Of a stretch of 64,000 bases of DNA, positions 14,200-23,472 are shown one piece after another. The position numbers and the translations under genes are program-made. The stretch lies in contig CAADGE010000046.1 in NCBI GenBank assembly GCA_900696465.1, forward strand, positions 141,858 to 205,857. Reading direction: 5' to 3'. The first letter of the stretch is position 1, and each line of letters begins with the position of its first letter. The stretch is from an uncultured Planctomycetota bacterium (GTDB lineage Bacteria; Planctomycetota; Phycisphaerae; UBA1845; UTPLA1). Below the pieces are notes generated by a model, which saw only the letters and a list, made by a program, of their open reading frames with translations, was not told the DNA's origin and did no database searches.

Positions 14200-16782
14200 A
14201 TGTTCGAAAACGAAGAACTGCCCATGCTCCAGCCCCGGGGTGAGACCCACGCGCAGGACGCCGACTCCATGGCGCGTACGCGACCGTTCTATCCGGGCCT
14301 GCCCACCGGCACCGGCATCGGCAAGTATCGAATCCTCGAGCGCATCCGCACCTATCACAACGCCGTCGTGTACAAGGCCCGCGACCAGATGCTTGACCGC
14401 CTCGTCGCCGTCAAGCAGATGTCACCCGAGCTGATGGACAGCCCGATCGCATGCGGCAATTTCCGCCGCGAGGCGCAGCTGCTGGCCCGCCTTCCCAAGG
14501 ATGCTCGCCATGTCCTGAACATACACGAACTGATCGAAGATGAAATCGGCCTCTTCATCGTCGAAGAATTCGTGCCGGGGCACTGGCTCGAATCGCTCAT
14601 CTTCAAGCGCCAGGTGGACCACCGTGCCGCGTACAAGCTGCTCAAGACCTCGGCAATGGGACTGCGCACGCTTCATTCCCATATGATCGTGCATCGCGAC
14701 ATCCACCCCGGCAACATCATGGTCACCAAGGGTGGCGGCGTGAAGATCGCCAATCTCACCTCCGCCGCGCACGAAGGCGATCTGAGCCCCCCGCCGGTCA
14801 TCACGCCGCAATATGCCGCTCCGGAACTGCTTCTCGAAAAACGCTACGACAATCGCGTCGATATTTACGGTCTGGGCCTGGTTATCTACGAGGTCTGTGT
14901 CGGCCGCCATATGATCGAGCAGCATTTCCGGGATGTCTTTGAGAGCTCATTTCCCGTCGGGCGATGGATCGAGTGGCAGACGGATTACCAGCAGCATCTG
15001 CCCGATGCCTGTGAACTGAATCCCCTCGTACCGCCGCAACTTTCTGCGATCCTGCGTCGCATGACCGCCAAGCATCTCGACCAGCGCTACACGTCGATGG
15101 ACGAAGTACTCGAAGCGATCTCCGGCTTCTTTACGACACAGGCCAGCGGTCCGGAAGCCGGCCGAGCGTTGCCGTCATCCGTCGATACCGGGTGGAAGGC
15201 ATCGCGATACCTGCCGACTTACCCGGAGCAGACGTCCCAGGGACCATCGGCCGCGCCGATCCAGGGTCCGACGGCCGAATCGGGCCTGCGCCGAACTTCG
15301 ACGCACACGGTTCGTTCGACCCGTCGGCCTTACACCGATTCTTCACAATGGCAGTGGCATGGCGTCGACAGCCCGGCTCCTGCCGCCGGTCATTTGCCGT
15401 CGCGGCGTTCGGCCCACCGCCGAGCTCGCCGACCGCTCTCTGTCAGCGCCGGCATCCCTCGGCCGCAGGCGGTAACGGTCATCCCTGCGCCTCCGTCGGT
15501 GCACGAAGTTCACAAGAAGCGCATGCCGCGCTTTGTCCGCTGGACGCTGATGTTCCTGCTGATCGTGTCGCTCGGCGGCGCTGCCGGCAGCGCCATCTGG
15601 TATTTCCGCCATGGGCCTGGCGCCATCAATCCCATGGAGCAGCTTATTAACCTGGGCATTGCGGAATACGAGCGCGGCAATATCAGTCTGGCGCAGAGCC
15701 ATTTCGAGGAAGCACAGCGCATCGAATCAAATGACCGCGACTCGGCGGCATGGCGAGAGCGGAGCAAGTTCTGGCTGGAGCTGACAGCCGCACAGATCGC
15801 TTTGGAAAATGGTCACTTCGAGACCGTCGCCGCCCTGCTTCGGGACGCGAGCAAGCGCGGTGTTAACCCGGGGAAGGTGGATGAACTGCAACAGAAGGCA
15901 TGGATCAAACGCGATGCCCAGCGCCTGGCCGCCGAAGGCATGGAGCATCTTGCCGAGGGCAATCTCGTCGCCGTCGAAGCTCGACTCGATGAATACGCCC
16001 AGAAGGCCGCCGCCGTGGGCATGGATCCTTCGCAGCTCAAGGACAGTCTGAACCTGACGCGCAAAGACCTCAAGTATCAGGAGCACATCAAGCAGGCCCG
16101 CGAAGCTCTGAAACGCGGCGAGCTTCTCGAAGCCATCACCGCCTGTGAGCGCGCCGAGGCATTGCAGATAACGAGCGAAACCCGCGAACTCCGCACCGCC
16201 ATCACCAATGCCCAATCCCGCAAGCAGTGGGTGGACAAGGGCGATCAGGCGATGATCGATCGCGAGTTCGCGGAAGCCGAGCGCTGCTACATCCGGGCCA
16301 TCCAGATCACACCGGGCGTGGAACTGGAGCGCAAGGCGCGGCTCGCCAAGGCCTATGTGCTGTATATGGAGGCGGAGGAGCTTCTCAAGACCGGCGATCT
16401 TCTTGAAGCGGAGAAGAAACTCAAGAGTTCGCTTTGGAATACGCCCACGCCGGAAGGCCAGTCGCGTTATACGAACATGGCGCCCGCCTTCGATGCCGCC
16501 CGCCTTGTTCGCAATGCCGATCGTGAGGTCGAAGCGGGGCGATTCAAGGAAGCTGTCAATCTCTACCAGCAGGCCATTCCCCGGCTGCCGCCGCCTGCCG
16601 ATGCTGCCGCCGAGAAGAAACTCCTCGAGGCCCGCCGCGCCCTGCTGATTCTGGAAGGCGATGCGGCCATGGAGGCGGGCGACACGGCCGCTGCCCTGCG
16701 CGCCTACGACGAGGCGCAGAAGATCCGCCGAGGCAAGGACATCGACCAGCGTCTGACCGGCAAGCGGACAGGGGGGGAGTAG
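14200..16782 (+). CDS. Kinase-fold (predicted pseudokinase) membrane protein with TPR repeats
   Basis: The 860-residue protein has a protein-kinase-like domain (about residues 42-310). After a Pro/Ser-rich linker come one transmembrane helix (about 446-466, WTLMFLLIVSLGG) and a C-terminal half of TPR-like helical repeats (about 480-850). The beta3 Lys (VAVKQM, K72), the alphaC Glu (E91), HRDIHPGN (D167, N172), the APE motif and the alphaF Asp are present. However, the DFG triplet is replaced by NLT (185-187), the glycine-rich loop is not recognisable, and the Lys after HRD is His. It may therefore bind nucleotide weakly or act as a scaffold rather than phosphorylate. ATG at 14224 is an alternative start. 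The downstream sigma/anti-sigma genes suggest a signalling context. Confidence 0.82.
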   Translation: MFENEELPMLQPRGETHAQDADSMARTRPFYPGLPTGTGIGKYRILERIRTYHNAVVYKARDQMLDRLVAVKQMSPELMDSPIACGNFRREAQLLARLPKDARHVLNIHELIEDEIGLFIVEEFVPGHWLESLIFKRQVDHRAAYKLLKTSAMGLRTLHSHMIVHRDIHPGNIMVTKGGGVKIANLTSAAHEGDLSPPPVITPQYAAPELLLEKRYDNRVDIYGLGLVIYEVCVGRHMIEQHFRDVFESSFPVGRWIEWQTDYQQHLPDACELNPLVPPQLSAILRRMTAKHLDQRYTSMDEVLEAISGFFTTQASGPEAGRALPSSVDTGWKASRYLPTYPEQTSQGPSAAPIQGPTAESGLRRTSTHTVRSTRRPYTDSSQWQWHGVDSPAPAAGHLPSRRSAHRRARRPLSVSAGIPRPQAVTVIPAPPSVHEVHKKRMPRFVRWTLMFLLIVSLGGAAGSAIWYFRHGPGAINPMEQLINLGIAEYERGNISLAQSHFEEAQRIESNDRDSAAWRERSKFWLELTAAQIALENGHFETVAALLRDASKRGVNPGKVDELQQKAWIKRDAQRLAAEGMEHLAEGNLVAVEARLDEYAQKAAAVGMDPSQLKDSLNLTRKDLKYQEHIKQAREALKRGELLEAITACERAEALQITSETRELRTAITNAQSRKQWVDKGDQAMIDREFAEAERCYIRAIQITPGVELERKARLAKAYVLYMEAEELLKTGDLLEAEKKLKSSLWNTPTPEGQSRYTNMAPAFDAARLVRNADREVEAGRFKEAVNLYQQAIPRLPPPADAAAEKKLLEARRALLILEGDAAMEAGDTAAALRAYDEAQKIRRGKDIDQRLTGKRTGGE

Positions 16783-16936
16783 GCACGCTGCCATTTTTCG
16801 TATGACAAAGGGTCGTACCCCTCTCAAAAGCTGACCTGAACCCCCCTGTAGCCAGGTATTTCACTTCCCGGACGAAACTCTGAGAAAATTGTATGAACTC
16901 TTTCGGTCCCCTGCGCCACTAGTAGGATGAGCGACC

Positions 16937-17443
16937 ATGGATGACCGACTGGCCACGCTGGAGCAGCTCTACCATCGCACCGGGCCGCGCCTGCTGCGAT
17001 ACCTGCAACGCCACGTGTCGGACAGCGCCGTCGCGGAAGACCTGCTGCAGGAAACTTTTGTCGTTGCTGCGCAGCAATACGACAAACTCGCAGCAGCCCG
17101 GAGCCACGAGGCGTGGCTGATCGGAATCGCCCGAAATCTAGCGCGTACGCATCGTCGCCGGATGCTGCTTCGTACCACCGTGTCGCTCAGCGCCGAGCCG
17201 ACGCAACCCATCGCACTGCAGGACGACACGCGACTTGAGGAGATGAAGGCGACCATCGAACGATTACCCGAACCGCAGCGAGAAGCCCTGCAACTGCGCC
17301 TGTGCGAAGGGCTCAGTTATGCGGAAATCGCAGAAGTGCTGGACGTGCCGATCGGAACGGTCCGATCGCGGATCCACCACGCAGTCGCGGCCCTGCGGGA
17401 ATGGGCCACCGAAATCAGAACGTCGCCCCAGACGCGAGGATGA
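16937..17443 (+). CDS. ECF-type RNA polymerase sigma factor
   Basis: The 168-residue protein has sigma region 2 (about residues 8-75), with DSAVAEDLLQETFVVAAQQY typical of region 2.2 and AWLIGIARNLARTHRRR for 2.3-2.4. Region 4 (about 107-158) contains LPEPQREALQLRLCEGLSYA and a helix-turn-helix EIAEVLDVPIGTVRSRIHHA. There is no region 1 or 3, which defines the ECF (group 4) class. It directs RNA polymerase to a dedicated regulon. The next gene starts five bases after its stop and encodes a membrane protein placed as an anti-sigma factor. It is preceded by a 154-base gap after the kinase-like gene, so it may have its own promoter; none was clear. Confidence 0.93.
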   Translation: MDDRLATLEQLYHRTGPRLLRYLQRHVSDSAVAEDLLQETFVVAAQQYDKLAAARSHEAWLIGIARNLARTHRRRMLLRTTVSLSAEPTQPIALQDDTRLEEMKATIERLPEPQREALQLRLCEGLSYAEIAEVLDVPIGTVRSRIHHAVAALREWATEIRTSPQTRG

Positions 17444-17447
17444 AGCC

Positions 17448-17987
17448 ATGAACCGTGCCACGCTTGAACAACTACTCATCGATCGCCGCATGGGAGAGCT
17501 GTCCGGTGAGGTCGGCGAATTGATCGATGCCTACCTCGCGGTCCAGCCGAGTGACGCGGTAGTGGCACTGGAGATCGACGCCCTGATCGAGAAGTCGTAC
17601 GCTGCCCTGCACACATCCCCGCCGACGAACCGCCCGCTGCCGCCCTTTCCGGCAGCCAAGGTTGAGCAAGCCCTCCGCACGGCCTGCGTCGCGCTATCTC
17701 CTGTCGAGCAGCGTGCCCTGCGGTTACAGCGACTTCGCCCACTGGCCGTTGCCGCCGCTCTTTTCCTGGCCTTCCTGCTCGGCACACGCACCGCGACTAC
17801 GCCGGAAGCGGTCACGCCGGAGCCCGTGCAGCTTGCCATCGGCGATCTGCCCTCGCCCGCCGAGGTCACCACTTTCTGGTCCGTCGATCGCTATGTCACC
17901 GCCCGATCCTCACGAATCGATCCGTATCGCAGGAACCTGGAATGGACCACGCCGATCGCGTGGCCAAGACTTGGAGAACAGCAATGA
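17448..17987 (+). CDS. Putative membrane anti-sigma factor
   Basis: The ATG at 17448 has GAGGA eight bases upstream and gives 179 residues. The N-terminal 60 residues are helical and acidic, as in sigma-binding domains. A single transmembrane helix lies near residues 98-113 (RPLAVAAALFLAFLLG), and the remainder is a short, probably extracytoplasmic tail. The HxxxCxxC zinc motif of ZAS-type anti-sigma factors is absent, so identification depends on context: it immediately follows an ECF sigma gene and is followed with an ATGA overlap by a lipoprotein gene. It most likely sequesters the sigma factor at the membrane. No homology-based family call could be made. Confidence 0.55.
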   Translation: MNRATLEQLLIDRRMGELSGEVGELIDAYLAVQPSDAVVALEIDALIEKSYAALHTSPPTNRPLPPFPAAKVEQALRTACVALSPVEQRALRLQRLRPLAVAAALFLAFLLGTRTATTPEAVTPEPVQLAIGDLPSPAEVTTFWSVDRYVTARSSRIDPYRRNLEWTTPIAWPRLGEQQ

Positions 17988-19339
17988 CCCATCCACGAAA
18001 CTTCACCGTAGCTGCACTCTTGCTGACCACGCTGGTCGGGTGTCTTCCCGAGGAGCGCATCACCTGGTCGCCCGACGGCCGCCGCGCCGCCGTGGCCACG
18101 CCCGGCGGCCTTTACTTCATCGACGACAGTGGCAAAGTCCTGACGCCACGGTTAACCGGAACACCGACGCGCTGCGACTGGTTCGCCGACAGTGGTCGTC
18201 TCGCGGTCGTGCACACGACCAAGGCCGCGAACTGGAAGGACATCGCCGAGCTGTTCGACGCACCTCAGACGAAAGAGATCCAGCGGCAGGCCGAAGCGCT
18301 GCGCGAGCGGGTCCTCGCCTACGATGGCGAATGGAGCAAGTTCAACCTTGATCCCGCCAGACAGCTTTCTCCGGAAATGCAGCTCGGAGCACTCATCTAC
18401 ATGCGCGATCATGACGCCGAAGGTGTGCCGGAGAAGCTGGGCGACGAATGGAAGAAGATTCAGGAGATGGAAATCGCTGTCTGGACGCTCCAGATCTTTT
18501 CGCTCGAGGAGGAGGCGCTGTCTGCCGGGAAAGTGCTGGTGCGATCCCTGGCCGAACTGCGTCAGCCGCGCGTCTGTCCGAAGGGGCGACACATCGCCTA
18601 TCTCAAGACCGGTTCGGCGGAGAATGATTCCGCTCTGCTGCTGCATGTCGTCTCCGCTGACGGCGAGCGCACGCTCAGCGCAGCATCCAACGTAGCCATA
18701 GATTTTGACTGGAGTCCGGACGGCGCATCGCTTGCGTACATCCAGGCGGCGGCCACCGATGAAGGCAAGGAGAATATCCATCTCGGCTCGCTGAGCACGG
18801 CCACGGTCGTTTCAACTGACGGTCGGCTGCTCGCCGAACCGGTCGCCCGAGAAGATCGTGTCGGTTTGCTCTTCAATGGCGCGCTCGGCGTGCGCTGGCT
18901 TCGCGACGGACGGTTGCTGTTTTCCTCCGTCGAGGTCTGCCTGCCGGCAACCAGCCGCGATATGCCGCAGGAGTGGACGATGTTCGTGCTCGATCCTCGG
19001 ATGCCGGCAAGCGTGTCGCGCGTGCTGGGCCGCGACTTCGACGAACCGCGTGATCTGGCGCTGCCGCTCTTTTCGCTCAGCCCGGATGAGAAGCGCGTGC
19101 TCATCCCCGGCACGCAGGGTCGGCTGAGTCTGTATGAGTTCGCATCCGGCAGCACGGTGGAGCTTGTCCATGCCGACGAAGGCGGCGGCAAGACGCGGCT
19201 GCTGCCGTCATGGCGCGGCAATGACGAATTCACGTTTGCATCCGGCGACCAGGTCTATCAATGGAAGGCCGGTCAGCGCAAAGCGTTGAGCGAAGATTGG
19301 CCGACGGAAATGCGCGAAGGATGGCTGACGGACAAATGA
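17984..19339 (+). CDS. WD40/TolB-like beta-propeller lipoprotein
   Basis: ATG at 17984 overlaps the upstream stop (ATGA) and has GGAGA six bases ahead, giving 451 residues. The N-terminus MTHPRNFTVAALLLTTLVGC ends in a lipobox with the lipidated Cys at residue 20. The rest contains repeated propeller blades with the TolB/PD40 signature: ITWSPDGRRAAVATPGG, FDWSPDGASLAYIQA and FSLSPDEKRVLIPG. Such proteins act as periplasmic interaction platforms. Strict coupling to the sigma and anti-sigma genes suggests an envelope sensor or regulator for that pair, or simply the first member of its regulon. It ends 31 bases from a convergent gene; no terminator was seen between them. Confidence 0.75.
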   Translation: MTHPRNFTVAALLLTTLVGCLPEERITWSPDGRRAAVATPGGLYFIDDSGKVLTPRLTGTPTRCDWFADSGRLAVVHTTKAANWKDIAELFDAPQTKEIQRQAEALRERVLAYDGEWSKFNLDPARQLSPEMQLGALIYMRDHDAEGVPEKLGDEWKKIQEMEIAVWTLQIFSLEEEALSAGKVLVRSLAELRQPRVCPKGRHIAYLKTGSAENDSALLLHVVSADGERTLSAASNVAIDFDWSPDGASLAYIQAAATDEGKENIHLGSLSTATVVSTDGRLLAEPVAREDRVGLLFNGALGVRWLRDGRLLFSSVEVCLPATSRDMPQEWTMFVLDPRMPASVSRVLGRDFDEPRDLALPLFSLSPDEKRVLIPGTQGRLSLYEFASGSTVELVHADEGGGKTRLLPSWRGNDEFTFASGDQVYQWKAGQRKALSEDWPTEMREGWLTDK

Positions 19340-19370
19340 TCGACCTGCTGATGCGAGGATCGCTATCTGC

Positions 19371-22280
19371 TCAATCCAGAAGCTGTCGGCGGAGGTCGAA
19401 TGGGAACGAGTTCACGCAATAGCCGTAGTGATGACCCAGCGCGTTGATGAAGAAGTAGAGCCCCCGCGGCCCTTGGACCTTGCCCATCTCGACCTCAAAC
19501 AGGACGCGCTCGTACATGGCCCGGTCGCCATCGGGTGCAAACACTAGGATTCCGTTTTCCATCTTCTCGGCCAGGCGGCCGGTGATGTAGATTTTCCCTG
19601 ATTGGCTGACCAGGCCGCGGTCGGCGTCGAGCAGCGGCGGGAGCTGGCGGACAAACGCCGGTGCCTCGCCGCTGACATCATACACGCGACAGCGACGCCC
19701 CTCGCGGTCGGTCACGCAGAGGTGTCCATTGGCCACGGCCAGGGCATGCGGCCCGCGAAAGGCGAATCCTTCGTCGAGCAGGCCGAGATACCGCGCGGAA
19801 GCATCGAAAATCTGCACCCGATCGTTGCCGTAATCGGCGACGTAAATACGGCCGGCGGCGTCGACGGCGATATCCCACGGCGTGTAGAACTCGCCCGGCT
19901 TGTCGCTTGCAAAACCGGGCCATGCATCTCGATGCGGTACGATCTCGGTCAGCTCGCCCATGTCGTCGTAAAAAGCGATGACGTGGTTGACCGGGTCGGT
20001 CATGACCAGTCGATGATCGGAGTTGACGGCGATGCCCGCGAAGGCGGGCCGGTAACCGGGAAATCGCAGGTTGCGTACGCCGTACGGATGGGTGCCGATC
20101 TCGCCGTCCCATCGGAGGAGCTGAATCGGCCCATCACCAATAAGGGTCATGACGGCGTAGTCGCGGTGAATCGCCATCTTGACCGAGTCTTTTCCATAGG
20201 CGAGATAGCCCGGCGCAGCGAGACTGCTTTCTCTGCCATTCTTATCGACGCAGGAGACTGCGAAGAATGTGTCGCCCGAATACTCGGCATCGACAGGCGG
20301 CCGCTGCCAATAGGCACCGTCGTAGCGAAGCCACCAACCCTCGGGTAGTTTGCGGTTGACCGCCACCAGCTCCCAGGGTGCAACTTCATCGCCTCCCAGA
20401 CTCGTCCGCCGGTAAATGCGGAACTCGTCCACCTTACGAATGGTGAATCCAGGCGGTGATGACCATGTGATCGATACCGGCGGCTGAATCTGTGCGCGGT
20501 CTTCGCAGTAGGTCGCGGTCGTCACCGGCGCGGGCGGCGCATCGGGAAGGCCGAATCGAGTCTGAAGGTGCACGACATACTCGTCACGCTGCCCCTGCAG
20601 GTAGGCCGTCAGACAATCGTGAAGGCGAAGGAAGTGGTAGGACTCGCTGCCATGAGATCTGAGTTGAAGCAGCAGCAGTCCGTTACCGCCATCCAATGCG
20701 ATTCGACCGAAGGGATTGGGACGTGCACGATAGCCCGATGGCGTGTCTTCGTCCGGTGCCTCCTGGTCAAGCAACGTCAACCGACCCAGCGCGTCGGTCG
20801 GCGCTGAATAGAGCGGATCCCCCGGCGCGACACCAACGATGAAGCCGGCGTATTCACCTTCCGATTGCAGTTGAAAGACATCGACCTGAACATCCGCCAT
20901 CGGCTGACCGTTACCGGCGTGGGCCACGATGGTGATTTTCTCCGGTAGCTGATAAAGGTACTCACCTTGCAAACCGCGCGGGCGACCTCTCACGCGGTTG
21001 AGATAGGCCGCCTCTGGCTCGGTCAGTCGAAATCCACCCGGGGTGTGCATCAGCGTCCGCGGCCACGGAAACAAGTGCTGCCGATTCACATACAGGCGGC
21101 GTGAATTGACCGCAAGGCACTGCTCCGGTCGTGTGTCAATCTTTGCGAGATCAACCAGCCCAAGCTGCAAGCACAGCGTCTTGAGCGCGGGCCAATCCAC
21201 CTTGAGACCGGCGTGGTCAACGGTGGCCTCCACAACCGGATTGCCGAAAACAAGAACGGCGGCGTTTTCGGCGAGGCCGTCGGAACCTACGCCTCGGCGC
21301 AACGATGATTGCCACTGGACTCGCTGATCCGGATCGTCGGGATCGTCAACGACGAGGATGCGATCACAGCGGATGCGCTCCAGAATGCCCTCGGGCTGAG
21401 TGTGAAATGCGGATTGGTGAAAAAGCGCATTGAGACTGCGGAGCTGATACTGCACCCAGTCTTCAAAGCAGAAGGAGTCGACGAGGTTCCGCGACGTGTC
21501 GAAGCGCTCGTAAAAGTCCCTGGCCACGACGACGGCCACACCCAATGCCTGAATCGGCTCCTCGAAGGTGTTGTTCCACTGGTTGATCTCGATCGTACTG
21601 CCCTGCGAACGCAGTTCGACGCGTAATCGATCGGCATCCGGCGACCACGGCCAGCTCGCCTCAAGCACGCGCATTTCACCTGGCGCGATAGACTCGACGG
21701 GAATGTTGACCAACTCGGTACCGTCGATCGAAACGCGGGCCAGGGCCGATGCCGATGGTCTGGCGCCTGCATTGCGAACATGAATCCGAAAAGTGACTTT
21801 CTGACCGGGCTCGGGCTTCCAGGACACGCCATCGGTATTGACGTCAACGCGTGGAACGCCGTCTGCGCTGTGCACGAGGCCGTGCAGGTGCGGATCACGC
21901 GGCAGGCGCTCGACGAATGCAACGGTCAGATCCGGCAGCGCGGGCTTCTCGCGATGGCGCAGATACCGGCGGAAGTCGATTCGCCGGACGTGCCGCGCAT
22001 CGAAGGCCGAGGGGCGATTCTCCGCGCCGAAGACCAGCACCTGATCGGCCCACTCCATGGCTTTGCCCAGGCGAAACGTGCCGTCTTCGAGCGTGATCAG
22101 GTCCATGAACTCGAGACGACCGTGCTCGAAACGGTAGCCGAAAAGGCCGTCGACGGCACCGGCCGGCTTGACCGGAATAACGCCGGGGACCGCTCCATGC
22201 GACGGATCCCCACGAGAAGCAGACGCAAGTAGCAGAGAAGCGGCAATCCAACCGGCGAGCGATCGATACGTGCGAGTCAT
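19371..22280 (-). CDS. Large exported protein with CARDB-like and NHL-type propeller regions
   Basis: The 969-residue product begins with a signal peptide (MTRTYRSLAGWIAASLLLAS). Around residues 135-250 lies a beta-sandwich of CARDB type (PEPGQKVTFRIHVRNAGARP, then INQWNNTFEEP). The middle contains a domain with no recognised family and an Fn3-like stretch (ITWSSPPGFTIRKVDEFRIY). The C-terminal third (about 700-960) has NHL-like propeller repeats such as FYTPWDIAVDAAGRIYVADY. It is probably a secreted or surface protein that binds polymers or proteins, but no catalytic motif is evident. It is monocistronic and convergent with the lipoprotein gene. The specific function is unknown. Confidence 0.7.
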   Translation of the reverse strand: MTRTYRSLAGWIAASLLLASASRGDPSHGAVPGVIPVKPAGAVDGLFGYRFEHGRLEFMDLITLEDGTFRLGKAMEWADQVLVFGAENRPSAFDARHVRRIDFRRYLRHREKPALPDLTVAFVERLPRDPHLHGLVHSADGVPRVDVNTDGVSWKPEPGQKVTFRIHVRNAGARPSASALARVSIDGTELVNIPVESIAPGEMRVLEASWPWSPDADRLRVELRSQGSTIEINQWNNTFEEPIQALGVAVVVARDFYERFDTSRNLVDSFCFEDWVQYQLRSLNALFHQSAFHTQPEGILERIRCDRILVVDDPDDPDQRVQWQSSLRRGVGSDGLAENAAVLVFGNPVVEATVDHAGLKVDWPALKTLCLQLGLVDLAKIDTRPEQCLAVNSRRLYVNRQHLFPWPRTLMHTPGGFRLTEPEAAYLNRVRGRPRGLQGEYLYQLPEKITIVAHAGNGQPMADVQVDVFQLQSEGEYAGFIVGVAPGDPLYSAPTDALGRLTLLDQEAPDEDTPSGYRARPNPFGRIALDGGNGLLLLQLRSHGSESYHFLRLHDCLTAYLQGQRDEYVVHLQTRFGLPDAPPAPVTTATYCEDRAQIQPPVSITWSSPPGFTIRKVDEFRIYRRTSLGGDEVAPWELVAVNRKLPEGWWLRYDGAYWQRPPVDAEYSGDTFFAVSCVDKNGRESSLAAPGYLAYGKDSVKMAIHRDYAVMTLIGDGPIQLLRWDGEIGTHPYGVRNLRFPGYRPAFAGIAVNSDHRLVMTDPVNHVIAFYDDMGELTEIVPHRDAWPGFASDKPGEFYTPWDIAVDAAGRIYVADYGNDRVQIFDASARYLGLLDEGFAFRGPHALAVANGHLCVTDREGRRCRVYDVSGEAPAFVRQLPPLLDADRGLVSQSGKIYITGRLAEKMENGILVFAPDGDRAMYERVLFEVEMGKVQGPRGLYFFINALGHHYGYCVNSFPFDLRRQLLD

Positions 22281-22324
22281 AATCGTGGATTGTCAGGGAA
22301 ACCGGCCGGTCGATCAAATCGGCA

Positions 22325-22750
22325 TCAGGCACCGGCAAGCGCGGCTCGAAGGGCGGCTTGTATGGCCTTGTCTTCGCCCGGCGAATACGCGCCGGCATTC
22401 CATCGAAAACCCAGCCGATCGTCGGCAACGCGCGGGATGAGATGGAAGTGAACGTGAAAGACGGCCTGTCCGCTGGATTCACCTGTATTCTGGAGAAGAT
22501 TGAGCCCGGTGGCGCCGGTCACGCGAAGAACGGCACCAGCGAGCTTCGGCAGGTGAGAGGTCAGCCGGGCCAGGACATCCTCGGGCACATCAATCAGATC
22601 ACGATAATGCGACTTCGGAATGAGCAGGGTATGACCCGGCGCGAGCGGGGAAATATCAAGAAAGGCGACAGCGTCATCAGATTCGAATACTTTAAGCGCG
22701 GGCACCGCGCCGGAGGCGATTTTGCAGAAGATGCAGTTGCCGGAAGTCAC
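22325..22750 (-). CDS. HIT-family nucleotide hydrolase (HinT-like)
   Basis: The 141-residue protein begins with CIFCKIASGAVPALKVFESD and contains LDISPLAPGHTLLIPKSHY. It ends with the histidine triad HVHFHLIPR (His-x-His-x-His), the catalytic signature of purine-nucleoside phosphoramidases of the HinT branch. These enzymes hydrolyse AMP-lysine and aminoacyl-adenylate-type phosphoramidates in the cytoplasm. The gene starts 35 bases after rplQ on the same strand, so it probably rides at the end of the ribosomal alpha operon. No terminator with a T run was seen between or after them. Confidence 0.93.
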   Translation of the reverse strand: MTSGNCIFCKIASGAVPALKVFESDDAVAFLDISPLAPGHTLLIPKSHYRDLIDVPEDVLARLTSHLPKLAGAVLRVTGATGLNLLQNTGESSGQAVFHVHFHLIPRVADDRLGFRWNAGAYSPGEDKAIQAALRAALAGA

Positions 22751-22785
22751 AGCCGCACCTCGCGGTGAGAGATTGTAGTCAGCGC

Positions 22786-23472
22786 TTACTCGCTCTTGGC
22801 CTCACCGGCAGTATCGGGCTTGTCGGCTTCTGATTTCGGTGAACCCTTGGTCGCGCCGGACGCCTTCTTCTTCGTGGCCTTGCCTTCGAGATAGCGAACA
22901 CGATCGGCGGCCTTGCGGCGGCGCGGCATGCTCGTCTTGCGCGTCGTACCGGTGGTCGGTTCCTCGGTGCCAACGAGCTGGAGGATGGCCAGATCGCTGT
23001 TGTCACCGATTCGATGCTTTGCCAGCCGGATGATGCGGGTGTAACCGCCGGGCCGGTCCTTGTATCGCGGGGCAATGTCGGTAAAGAGACGATGGACGAC
23101 CGATTTCGCGACGAAGGTGTAAGTCTTCTTGTTGTAGCTCGCGGGAACCTGACCGGTTCGATGACGACGGCCGGAGCGATTTGTCAGAATGCGGGCCTGC
23201 TGTGCCGAAGGCATGGCATCATAGCGTTCCTGCTCATCCTTCGAGAGCGCAGCCCGATCGCCCAGGAGAGCGAGGACGCGCTGGCGGGCCTGCAAGGTGC
23301 CCTTGCGCGCCAGGGTGATGAGCCGCTCGACAAAGGGACGGACGTCCTTGGCCTTGATCAGGGTCGTTTCGATCTGGCCGTACTGAAACAGACTCTGGGC
23401 GAGGTTCCGCCGCATCGCCTTGTGGTGTGCGGAGGTTCTCGAAAGATGTCGTCCTGCTACGCGATGTCTCAT
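22786..23472 (-). CDS. rplQ: 50S ribosomal protein L17 with charged C-terminal extension
   Basis: The first 120 residues are canonical bL17: MRHRVAGRHLSRTSAHHKAM, then LAQSLFQYGQIETTLIKAKD and RVLALLGDRAALSK. bL17 lies near the tunnel exit of the large subunit. The protein is 228 residues, far longer than the usual 115-130, because it carries a Lys/Ala/Glu-rich tail (about residues 165-228) that looks disordered. Similar tails occur on L15 and RpoA in this cluster. It is the last ribosomal gene of the alpha operon, following rpoA after a 111-base spacer that can fold (23502-23544). Confidence 0.95.
   Translation of the reverse strand: MRHRVAGRHLSRTSAHHKAMRRNLAQSLFQYGQIETTLIKAKDVRPFVERLITLARKGTLQARQRVLALLGDRAALSKDEQERYDAMPSAQQARILTNRSGRRHRTGQVPASYNKKTYTFVAKSVVHRLFTDIAPRYKDRPGGYTRIIRLAKHRIGDNSDLAILQLVGTEEPTTGTTRKTSMPRRRKAADRVRYLEGKATKKKASGATKGSPKSEADKPDTAGEAKSE

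Noticed and set aside
13875-14270. Short open frames across the divergent spacer before the kinase-like gene
   Set aside because: They overlap the start of the fusion-protein gene and the kinase gene in other frames, and cross a terminator-like hairpin; no protein features.
22281-22324. ACCGGCCGGT palindrome between the HIT gene and the CARDB/NHL gene as a terminator
   Set aside because: A self-complementary 10-mer with no loop and no T run; insufficient for an intrinsic terminator.
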